NCBI GenBank assembly: GCA_025094145.1
Contig: JALLLS010000030.1
Location: 248,001 to 312,000, forward strand
Source: Spinellus fusiger
Lineage: Eukaryota; Mucoromycota; Mucoromycetes; Mucorales; Phycomycetaceae
Length of the DNA: 64,000 nucleotides
Direction: 5' to 3'
Every line of letters starts with the position of its first letter. Position 1 is the first letter of the stretch. A model generated the notes under the pieces. That model was not told where the DNA came from. It saw only the letters and a list, made by a program, of their open reading frames with translations, and did not search any database. The position numbers were made by a program, and so were the translations under genes. Shown here one piece after another: positions 10,832 to 20,150 of the stretch.

Positions 10832-11029
10832 ATGGCATTTCCCTATGTTTCACAGGAATACAGTGGTCTATGTGTAGTACGAATAGAGCAGATACAAGGC
10901 AAGAGTTCCAAGTACACAACCTACCCCGACACAAAGACAAGTCAAAAAGATACTCGGTTGGTTCTTATAGAGAAAGTAGGACAATATGAAGGAGAAGGAA
11001 AGTTTCAACTTTTTCTGCCTATAGAATGA
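10832..11029 (+). CDS. Possible small protein or terminal exon, unknown
   Basis: A 65-codon frame starting MAFPYVSQEYSGLCVVRIEQ and ending GEGKFQLFLPIE. Its composition (few Cys, balanced charge, no low complexity) looks more protein-like than the surrounding AT-rich DNA. No domain is recognised and no upstream exon could be joined. It could be a short gene, the last exon of an unseen gene, or chance. Confidence 0.25.
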   Translation: MAFPYVSQEYSGLCVVRIEQIQGKSSKYTTYPDTKTSQKDTRLVLIEKVGQYEGEGKFQLFLPIE

Positions 11030-11150
11030 GGGCAAATAGAATGAGGGCAGTAGAATGAGGGCAAATAGAATAAAAGCAGTAGAACAAAGGCAGTAGAATA
11101 AAATCATCAGAACAAAGGTATCAGAACAAAGGCATAAACATATAGAAAGA
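11030..11150. repeat. Degenerate 17-19 bp direct repeats
   Basis: Six or seven imperfect units of the form AGTAGAATGAGGGCAAAT / CAGTAGAACAAAGG follow the preceding ORF. This is a decaying minisatellite; no function is evident. Confidence 0.6.
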
Positions 11151-11468
11151 GCAGGATGGGTGGAGCAGGTCAAGGTGCAGTGGAATGAAAAGAAGAAAAA
11201 GCAATGCACTCTTGGGCTATAAAATGAATATTCTTTTCTCTATCTTTTTTTCTGATAGATTATTACACACACAAAAAGACCACTAAAAATATACACATTA
11301 TAGAATTCTATTTCATCTCAAGATTTGTTTTCTCTTTTCTTGATTTTACGCTTGTCTTGGGTTATACCTCTTATCGCTTGTGAAATCCGCTACTGCTCCT
11401 TGGATCCTTTTTTAGTGCCAAATGTCATAGTGTAACTTCCTCTTTTGTCTCTTTTTCCTATTTTACTC

Positions 11469-11476
11469 TATAAATA
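11469..11476 (+). promoter_or_regulatory. TATA-box-like element of PQ-loop gene
   Basis: TATAAATA, 38 bp upstream of the ATG at 11514, followed by a pyrimidine-rich stretch (CTTTTCTTTCC) where transcription could start. The match is direct; the role is inferred. Confidence 0.45.
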
Positions 11477-11513
11477 AGGGACTCTTTTCTTTCCACAACT
11501 CTTTCTCTCATTA

Positions 11514-12758
11514 ATGGCCATGGAAGCACTGCTACAGGAAGGCGGTTCCTATACACATCTCCTTGTATCCTCCACTCCATCCACAGAATGCCATTCTTCT
11601 CATAACCAGGTTACACTGTTCATTAGTCTGTTCCTATGTATCGGACTGGTAGTGTCTTATATTCCACAGGTAACTTCCGCTGTTATGGCTCTGATAATAA
11701 CACAGAATAGCATATGAGAATCATCATTCACAAGACAAGTGAAGGATTAAGTCCTTGGTTCTTACTGTTGGGTGCTGTTTCTTCTACCTCCAGTCTATTG
11801 AACATTGTTCTCTTGCAGTGGGATACTATTACTTGCTGCCGCTCTCTTGTAAGTTACCTCTTGCCCAGTCCTGTAGGCAGAAGAAGGATTGAAACTTACT
11901 TTTCTGTCTGTAGTCTACATTTGCCTGTTTCGAGAGTCTTATGGGTGTCAATCAGATCTTCCTTCAATGGGCCATGTTCTCTCTAGTGTAAGTACTACTC
12001 TAGTGATGTACAGGAAAATAACCCCTTGTATTAGATTTGCTTTGTTTGTTATTTACTTTCCTGAAAACAAAAAGTACATTCTGACTGTATCTGAGGACCA
12101 GTCTGTGGACAAATCCTCCCCTAGAAACCCCGTTCTCTCTGAGGAATGGAAGGTGTCTTTGATGGTGTTTGTAGTATTTGCTGTTCATTTTGTTCTGTCC
12201 GTGATCATCTCCTGTATTTTGTTAATGACAGTGGATGGACCTAATCACTGGCAGGTCGATGTGTGGGCAGGATTCTTGGGTGTGTTTAGTATGCTACTTG
12301 CTACATTCCAGTATTTACCTCAAATATGGAAGACATGGAAGCGCAAGGTAATTGATAGAGTCATAGTGATAGAGCCATGGGATAGAGTTGTCTTAACAAG
12401 AGGAATCTATCATTTTATTTGTACTTCTAGACTGTGGGTGCATTGAGTATTGCTATGATGTGTCTCCAAACACCAGGTAATCTATACTGTCTTGCGATCT
12501 GGATCTGTGCTTATACATTTGTCTATTATAGGATCTGCTTTGTTTGTTTATTCTATTGCTATAAGAGAGGGCACAAATTGGACAACATGGATTACATACT
12601 TAATCACTGGTATTTTGCAGGGATGTCTCTTGTGTCTATGCATTGTGTGGCATATCAGAAACAAGCGTCTTGGCTTGAGTGATCTCGATACTCCCACTGA
12701 GGTGGATGAACAAGAGCCTACAGAGAACACCCGTCTCTTGCAGACCGACAATGCCTAG
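11514..12758 (+). CDS. PQ-loop repeat membrane protein
   Basis: Six exons: 11514-11669, 11711-11848, 11914-11987, 12035-12347, 12431-12476 and 12532-12758, giving 317 aa. The first PQ-loop is GLVVSYIPQ followed by HMRIIIHKTSEGLSPW, with the Pro-Gln at the exon 1-2 junction. The second is FQYLPQIWKTWKRK near residue 210. About seven hydrophobic helices are visible, matching the MtN3/PQ-loop (cystinosin, Stm1, Ypq) fold. The C-terminal tail is polar (DEQEPTENTRLLQTD) and contains a TRLL dileucine-like sequence that could sort it to vacuole or lysosome-like membranes. Relatives move amino acids or act as receptors, but the substrate cannot be read from sequence. Confidence 0.9.
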
Positions 12759-12824
12759 TGCTATTCCCAACCATTCTACTAGTATTGTTAGTGCTAGTGC
12801 TAGTGTTGGTGTAATTATTACTCT

Positions 12825-12915
12825 TCTTATTTGTACTCTACTTTCCTCTTATTTGTACTCTCCTTTCCTCTTATCTGTACTCTCTTTTCCTCTTATTTGT
12901 ACTCTCTCTTTTCCT
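12825..12915. repeat. Approximately 22-bp tandem repeat in PQ-loop gene 3' flank
   Basis: Four imperfect units of TCCTCTTATTTGTACTCTCTTT. It lies between the PQ-loop gene and the hydrolase gene. Confidence 0.75.
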
Positions 12916-13083
12916 TATTCTTTGGACTCTTCTGACTTTATTATTAAACCTTATTTTACAAGTACATATCTATAAAGAAGAATGGAATAAGAACATCCAA
13001 TAAGCTTTCGGAGAGTAAACACTGTAAATTCATCCAAAGATCCTTTTGCCCCTCTAGACACGTCTTTCCTGGTTTATTTCGTA

Positions 13084-14281
13084 ATGGCCACTTTACTCAA
13101 GATTATCTTTTTGGGCACAGGCACCTCGGGCGGTATTCCCAACATAAGCTGCCTCACTGAACCAGAGAAGGACTGTTCAGTCTGCCAGTCTTCCGTAACA
13201 GTGGCTGGCAAGAAGAACAGACGCAGAAATACCTCCTTAATTGTACAGTTCAAGCCGCACAGCGACCCACCCACTGCCAGACCCAGGTAAGCTGCTTTGG
13301 AGACACACTTGTAATTATACTAATGTCTATAGAAATGTTCTTATTGACTGTGGAAAGACTTTCTATGGTAAAGAAGAAAGAAAGTGGAGAGAAGTATCCC
13401 TAATAATGTATATATTCTACTTTATTATGGTAGAAAGTACTCTAGAATTCTTCCCTCAGTACGGTCTGCGTGAATTGGATGGTGTCATTCTTACCCATGG
13501 ACATGCTGATGCTGTATTTGGATTGGATGATCTACGCCAATGGACACTTCATGGTGCTGTTCAAACAAAGATCGATATTTATCTTTGTTCTGATACCATG
13601 TCCACCGTTAGTACTACATTTCCTTACCTTGTGGACAGTCAAAAGGCCACAGGAGGAGGAGACGTGGCTTCTTTCCAGTACCATATCATCAATGCAAATC
13701 AGAATTTTACTATTCATGGACTTAATTTTACTCCTCTTGTTGGTAGGTTGAGTTCTTATAGAGAGGTGCTGATAACTGCTATTCTAGTACACCATGGTAT
13801 CTATTTCACTACCCACCTCCCCTATCACTGCTATGGATTCCATTTCGGGGGAGTGAGTTACTTTTCAGACACAAACTATATTCCTCCCGAGACTATGGAG
13901 CGTATCAAGGGAAAAACACAAGTATTAGTATTGGACTGTCTGTATGGTAAGCCATAGAAAAAAGAAAGAGGACACTCATCATCACTGAATGGATTAGAGG
14001 GTGAAACTCATGCTTCTCACTTTGCTCTTAAGGATTCTCTCGGTGCTGCAGAAGAGATCAAGGCATTGAAGACCTATTTGGTTGGATTTGCCCATCGTCT
14101 GGATCATTATGAGCTGGAAAAGAGACTTCTTCCTATGGCCCAAGAGCACCAATTGCAAGTAGCCCCTGCATTTGATGGTCTCTGTATTACTCTACAAGAC
14201 AAGGTCACCATAATAGAGTCCTCTTTCTTGGACACTTCACCCACTGTGATTCGACCTGTGCAGAGACCACAGGCAGAGTAG
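13084..14281 (+). CDS. Metallo-beta-lactamase-fold hydrolase (PhnP-like)
   Basis: Five exons: 13084-13286, 13333-13367, 13434-13742, 13788-13946 and 13998-14281, giving 329 aa. The start MATLLKIIFLGTGTSGGIP has the GTGTSxGxP opening of PhnP and tRNase Z-like phosphodiesterases. It is followed by Cys residues (CLTEPEKDCSVC) that may bind structural zinc as in PhnP, then NVLIDCG and the metal motif ILTHGHADAVFGLDDLR (THxHxDA). Later ligands include SYFSDTNY and ETHASHF (around residue 245). The nearest described fungal family is the uncharacterised S. pombe hydrolase group annotated as PhnP-like. It probably cleaves a cyclic phosphodiester, but the substrate is unknown. Intron 1 ends with TACTAATGTCTATAG, a textbook branch site plus acceptor. 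Confidence 0.9.
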
Positions 14282-14812
14282 ATCTATTGTGTAGGGCTGA
14301 GTGAGCTACACAGACATGAAGCAGCCACTAGGTCCATCTACTTTTCTGTATGTTCTTCCCTGCTCTTCCCTATTCCTCTTTATTCTATCTTATTCTATCT
14401 TATTCTATGGACAAAGTATCTCAAGACCAACCCTACCCATTTCTTTCTTTTCTTCTCTTTTAACAGATGCTATGACAAGGAATACCAAGTATATTTGTAG
14501 AATAAGAAGAATAAAGCACACAGGAAGGACAATGTACTCTTTAAACTCTAGGAAGCAAGCCAACAAGGAAAACACAGCAAGGATTTGCTTCATAAAAGAT
14601 AGGAACATCCATGGCATATGCATGCACTGCTTGTTTCCATCTCTCTCTTTGCTCTCTTTGCTTCCCTTTGCTTCCCTTTGCTTCCCTTTGCTTCCCTTGC
14701 TTGTTCTTGCTTGTTTCTTCAATGGTCTCTTTTCATCTCTTGTTCATTTCCATTGGGTAATCACACGTCTAATAACATTCTCAGTAGTCAATAAACACCT
14801 TTCTCTTATGCT
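14282..14812. other. Convergent intergenic region
   Basis: This region lies between the converging 3' ends of the hydrolase and Smg8-like genes. It holds a pyrimidine-rich 10-bp minisatellite (TTTGCTTCCC) at about 14656-14700 and several TATTCTATCT repeats near 14380-14405. No coding potential is supported. Confidence 0.55.
14656..14700. repeat. 10-bp minisatellite TTTGCTTCCC
   Basis: Four near-perfect tandem units with a degenerate fifth. Confidence 0.8.
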
Positions 14813-16635
14813 CTACCTCTTTGAAAAGACATCTTCAATGTTCACCACATCCTTCATCTTCTTCCTTAGAATCACTTCAATCTGCTGGATCATTCCTTTG
14901 GCTCCCGAGGACTGTGCCATGACTGCCTTTTTAAAGTCATGGTCTTTGTGGTTGAAGCCAGAAGAAGAACCATAGACAAGAGAGCGCAATGGCACAAGCA
15001 CAGACACAAACTGGAGTGCATTAGGAAGAGGAACACTGCCATTCTTAGTGTCATGGCCCTTTCTGCTGTTACTCTGGTTAGCATGGGAGTGCATTGGATG
15101 GCGTGTCATTGTCGCCTTGATCCAGTGCGTCACAAAGTTTCTCAGTAACTTATCTCCACAATCCTCCACAATGCTCTGACATGACTGCATTGGTTTGGTG
15201 TCTTTTGGTTCATCGTGGACTGCTTCTTCACATACGTCTGTGCTTGTCATTGTGTGTGTTGCATAGACACAAGCATCAAATGTATATTCGTTGTAGGCTG
15301 GGGTTGTCTTGGTCATCATGGGTAGAGCAGGCACGACATGAATAAAGGATGGCGTGGTAGGAAGGGCAAACAGGGATCTATGCAAGAGGAGAGGAGAGAA
15401 GGAGAGAAGGAAAAAAAAGGGGAGGGGAAGTTGGGAGTTGTCTTTCACTGTTTCTCTTTACCTAACTTCAATAGGATGCGGTCCACTGCTATTGTCATTG
15501 GCGGCTGGAACAAGGTGCATGGATTGGAAGAGACTCTTGATTTTGATCTGGAGGGCTTCCTGGTACCGTTTGATGGCCATGGGGAGATTCGCACGTTGGA
15601 TAGTGTCTATGTTGGGAATGGGTGCCTTGTACATTCATGATCAATCCCCAGAATCTCTCCCAAGCAGCAAGTCCGGTGTGTCACTTACCTTGGCAGCTAC
15701 AAACACCATCAAAGGAACCCCCTTGGCAGGACCCCACCAGCCCATAAGATTGGGATAAAAGCGCTCCCTCTCTCTACGGAACTCACCCTCTCTCCGCTCA
15801 AACAGAGCATTGGGAACACTAATATCCCAGCATTTCCAACAGGCTGACTGGAGCTGGGCAAGGTGGGTGTAGATGCCTTGCTTGACTTGGCCCAGTGTCG
15901 CCAGAGTGGATAGGAATTCAGCAGGCAAAACAGAAGGAGGAAGAATAGGCTAAACAGTCATTTTATGTGGTTCGGACACATTCTCTAAGCATGCTTATGT
16001 AAACTGACTGCGTACAATCATCAAGTGCGACACGAGTAACATGACCAATAGTCCTCTCATGGTGATGAGGTGTTCTTCTCTTAGCTGTTCCTGCAGGCTC
16101 TATTGTAGGAAGATGAGCGACTGTGCTATGGTCCAATAGACATTTGTATCTAGTATATATAAAACAATGCCATGACAAACACTTCTACCTTTTCATCCAG
16201 TGTGGGTGTTTTGTGGAGCAGCATGGCCATGGTAACAACTGTGTCTAGATACACATACACTATCTTGGCCTTCTTGTCCACATACAGTTGGCAGGCACTA
16301 ACAACCTAGTCTCATGTGCAGTCTTGGTATGCTTTGTTTGTTGTGTTTGTTTATTAGTATTACCTCCATAGTGCCCCGCTTCAATGGCTACAGAGTAGAG
16401 TCAATAAAAGAGTCAGTAGAGAACACCACAATAGGCTTATTACCTGTTGTCTCGGCACAAATACTTCTTGGCCTACCATTTTATTGGCCATAGCTGCTGT
16501 GATGTTGGTAAAGGGTTCGTTGTTAGAAGAAAAGGGTTGGCAGCCTCCATTGCCCACAATAGACAGAATAAACAGTCCAGACTCCTTTAAAGACGCAAGG
16601 CTGGTTTCCTCCAACAGTGCATTAATGGAGTTCAT
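14813..16635 (-). CDS. Smg8-like nonsense-mediated decay factor
   Basis: Seven exons: 16444-16635, 16364-16387, 16189-16305, 16016-16099, 15689-15949, 15462-15625 and 14813-15377, giving about 468 aa. The order of features follows Smg8. First comes a nucleotide-binding-like opening (GLFILSIVGNGG, then ITAAMANKMVGQEVFVP). A strand segment follows (KKAKIVYVYLDTVV), then a helix (MRGLLVMLLVSHLMI) that corresponds to the LLF..SVCHI segment of animal SMG8. Next are FLSTLATLGQVKQ, a buried strand VPLMVFVAAK, a basic helix (RYQEALQIKIKSLFQ) and the motif SLFALPTTPSFIHVVPA, which corresponds to the LFTLPxNQxFVxVVP of SMG8. Animal SMG8 regulates the SMG1 kinase acting on Upf1 with SMG9. This protein is about half the animal length and lacks a recognisable C-terminal part. 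Identification is by motif order, not alignment. Confidence 0.6.
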
Positions 16636-16920
16636 AGAAGACTATAAATAATAGGTAGAGAAAGAGAAAGAGAGAAACAGTGGTGGAGTGAGAAAAATAA
16701 ATAAAGGGTGGCTTTCTTTGGTGTGGGCGGTGTTGGGAGAAGCGTCACTTTCTCAGTTGAAGGAGACGAGAAAAAATAAAGAGAGAAAGAGAGAAAGAGA
16801 GAAATGCAAACAAGTGCTTTGGTTAGAGTCCACTTGCTTATTACCATAGATCAAAAGAGTAGTATGTCTAAATGAATCTACAGTAATGAATCTACAGTAA
16901 TGAATCTAAAATCTACAGTA

Positions 16921-16980
16921 CTGCTCTAGACTGCTCTAGACTGCTCTAGACTGCTCTAGACTGCTCTAGACTGCTCTAGA
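16921..16980. repeat. Six perfect 10-bp tandem repeats (CTGCTCTAGA)
   Basis: Six identical CTGCTCTAGA units in a row, with partial units on both sides. They lie about 100 bp upstream of the start at 17082, in the probable promoter of that gene. Confidence 0.97.
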
Positions 16981-17081
16981 GTTAGACTGCTTCCTTGGAT
17001 AGATGGATTCTCTTCTCAGCTGACAATAGACTCTCCATTTGTTTATTGTCTCTTTACAAAGTGCCATTACTATTAGTCGTC

Positions 17082-17573
17082 ATGAGCCCACAACTGCCAT
17101 TGAAGTTTCTGATTCTGCTGGGAAGTGCTTCTATCTATGGACTGAATAAACTCCTCGACAACCTAGAACATAAAACTATTGCTCATCACAGCCCACCTCT
17201 TCAGTCTCCTCCCCGTCCTTACTCCAAAAGCAGACTGGGCACTGCAGCAGTAGCAGCCACAGGTCTCTTCTCAGCGGGTTATTGGCGTAAGTTCCCTGCT
17301 ATTGTACTGTTGTGTTGATTTCTCTGTTCTGATACTATATAAACAGTCTACACTCACTACAGTCACCGTCCCTCTCCTGGCATCAGCACCTCCACTTCCA
17401 TAAACACCACTGCTTTTTACCAGGACCAACACTCCACTCGAGAAGCTAAGTGGAGAAAGGAAGCAGACCTTCTTAGGCAAAAGGACCTTCAACAGGAGAA
17501 AGCAGTCCAACAACGACTTATGAAGAGTCACACTCTAATGGAGCAAGTAGCAAGCCACCATCCTGAACCATAG
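17082..17573 (+). CDS. Small membrane-anchored protein, unknown
   Basis: Two exons, 17082-17286 and 17347-17573, giving 143 aa. The N-terminus MSPQLPLKFLILLGSASIYG is a single hydrophobic segment that could be a signal anchor. A second weaker hydrophobic stretch (GTAAVAATGLFSAGYWLY) lies near residue 60. The second half is a charged helix (REAKWRKEADLLRQKDLQQE) likely to form a coiled coil. Intron ends are GTAAGT and AACAG. Size and layout would suit a small mitochondrial or ER membrane factor, but no family is recognised. Confidence 0.65.
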
Positions 17574-17764
17574 CCGTGTCATGAACAATCAGTGCCAATA
17601 GAATAAACACTCCTCCTCCTCCACTTGCTGAGATTCAATAGCAAGTCTCGCCTTGACCTCTCTTTTTTCTTGTGATACTTACTGTATTTGAAGAGGATGG
17701 ATGGGTGACTGTTTATTATCCTTATTTATTTTCCTACCCAAAGGATCTTTTGCACCTTGGCACT

Positions 17765-19493
17765 ATGCATACACCCAGAAGGTCAACAGAAGAACATTAT
17801 GAAGCAGAGGCACAGAGAACACCCAAAATAAGACGTATCCAGACAGGAACCTACCAAACACCCTCACCCATAAGCCGTTTCTTATCAAACACCATCAATA
17901 CTATGCGTGCAAAAGGATCAAAAGAGTTTGAGCGTCTTTATGACTCCTTCTCTGGTATGACCAGTCAAAACCCTGTCTCTGTTGATAAAGTAGGTGTTGA
18001 ATAGACTGTAGAGACTGTAGAGACTGTAGAGACCACAGAAAACACCTTACATGAGACACATGTAGTCTTTTACAACCGTCAAAAGTACACCTGCCCACCG
18101 TCTATTCTTCTCCTCACCACAGAGAACACAACAAGTCACAAGTCACAAGTCGCCTCACTCTTCCTTAACCCCCTTTATGGAAGGACACTCTTTGCATCAT
18201 AGCGGTCGACCAGAACAAGACACTTTTGATAGAAAGAGAAAGAGAGAAGCGCCCAATGACCACAACAGTACATTCAATAGCCTATCAAAAGACGCCCATT
18301 TATGGAACCATCAGTCTACAGACAGTGTATCTTATGTGACAAGAGACTTTAGCCCAACTGCACCAGAGAATAAATACGAATTCCTTACAGACAGCGTCTT
18401 TTCCAATGCCAGTAAGAACTCAACCCACTCTCTATTTGAGATGCTCCAGTCAGAAGATAGGCGGCTAGATAAGCTACAGAAGGATTTGGATAGTATTCTA
18501 ATAAAAGTGAATAATAAGGTAGGTGTGGTATTTTTACTATTGTTCATTACAGAAGAAGCCAACCCATCCATAGACCTCCATTGAGAATCCTCCAGCTGCA
18601 ATTTCTTCATCCACAGAGGAAGACTGCAGTAGGATTCTGTATTCACCAGACTACAGATATCCAATCTCATCACCCCATCGATCTGCCACTGTCTATTCTG
18701 AACAGCCAATGCGTCCATTGAGTCCTCTTTTCTCTTCTCAGCCCCTTTCGCCCTCTTCTTCATTAGACACATCTTCACCTGTTTCCTCCCAAGAAGCCAT
18801 ACCACCTCCACCTCCACCTCCACCCCTGCCCCCACTACAGCCTACGACAAAACCATCATCTATAAAAGCACCTTCTACAATACTAAAAGACAAGAGTAGA
18901 TCCATTGCAGCAGCCACCCATGAACAAACCAACAAACAGATAACATCCCCTCAGACACATACCACGCCCACAAAAGAGTCCCATTCTTCTTCTAAATGGA
19001 TGCATGTCCTTGTTCAGGATATTCCAAAGGCAAAACTAAGATCTGCTCAGTACATCAGGTAATTCTATCTCTTAAACTATAACCCGGGAATAGACACCTC
19101 ATATGCATTGGAACATAAAGAACACCTGAGGGTCAACAAATACATAACAAATTCTGGGATGAGATCCACAAAGGCAAGACTAAAGGAATACAGTCTATAT
19201 GTTCCTCTTTTCAACAAAAGACATCCAGTCCCACCACCACTGATATCAATAACAGCCCTTTTCCTACTCCATCCCAACCACCCAACAACAAGGCATATAT
19301 GACTTTGGGAGATAGTTTGGTCAAGACTCATACCAAAAAGCCTGTGTCTGCTCATACAACAGCACTCATGACAGAACTACAGAATGAAATCAAGACAAAA
19401 CAGAGAAAACTTATTCAAGATGATGAATGGCTGTTTTCTGGTACTTCTCATACATTTAAAAGTGCAACACATTCCAACCATCGATTGCGTTGA
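17765..19493 (+). CDS. Proline-rich, mostly disordered protein, unknown
   Basis: Four exons: 17765-17989, 18066-18518, 18574-19058 and 19121-19493, giving 511 aa with all phases consistent. The N-terminus (MHTPRRSTEEHYEAE...) has TP-rich patches (RTPKIRR, YQTPSPISRF) that look like proline-directed kinase sites. Residues around 180-225 include a KRKRE nuclear-localisation-like cluster and a short coiled coil (LQSEDRRLDKLQKDLDSIL). Residues around 300 carry a run of eight prolines followed by LPPLQP, a profilin/SH3-type ligand. A conserved-looking block (VLVQDIPKAKLRSAQYIRTPEG) follows near 385. No enzymatic domain is seen. A cytoskeletal or cell-cycle scaffold is possible but unproven. The last acceptor (AAAG at 19117-19120) is the least certain splice site. 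Confidence 0.6.
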
Positions 19494-20150
19494 GCTATTC
19501 TACATATGAAAAGGAAATGGATTGCTTTATTTCCCCGTGTACATACTGTTGATAGCTCATAATAAACCCATAACATTTTAGTATTTAATCTTGGGCAGAG
19601 AATATAGACATGCCTACACAGATGTATCTACTTATACTTATACTTATACTTATATGCACAGACATAGACATAGACATACTACTATGGAATATCCAACGTA
19701 TTCAACTATCAGGCTCATTGTGCTGTTCCTAGGAGATTCTCAAAAATAGCTTTTCTTTTATGCCTATCTCTCTGCCTATTCTTGGTGCGGGGTTGGCCTG
19801 TCGCATAAGAATAAAAGTACGATCATGTGATGAGTACTTCTTGCCAGTTATACTCTGCTATTCTTTGTAAGCTTGTTTCGCTCTTTTCGCTCTTTTCCTT
19901 TCTTAGTCTCTTTTATTGGATAAATACTAAAAGCGGTAATGTGCTTATACCCAAAACATCCTTCTTCCCCATCCTCATATCCTTACACCAGAGACACGGC
20001 AAAATACCAAAAGAGAGAATAGTGACTTTGCTAGCCCTGATCTATTCTCTACGCGTCTGACATCAAAATTCCATTCGATCATTGCAGCGTACTTTTGTGC
20101 ATGAAATTCTACTCGCTTTTGATCGTTTAATCTATTGATTACAGTAAACA
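19494..20150. other. Intergenic; Vps8 upstream region
   Basis: Contains short tandem runs (CTTATA and GACATA units, about 19630-19680). No gene is supported. The last 150 bases should include the promoter and leader of the Vps8 gene. Confidence 0.5.

Noticed and set aside
14301..14975. 224-codon + strand ORF
   Set aside because: Composed of CT-rich repeats and antisense to the Smg8-like last exon; hydrophobic composition is an artefact of pyrimidine-rich DNA.
15963..16178. 71-codon minus ORF as an Smg8-like exon
   Set aside because: A different frame here gives a segment that matches Smg8 (MRGLLVMLLVSHLMI) and joins in phase on both sides (exon 16016-16099).
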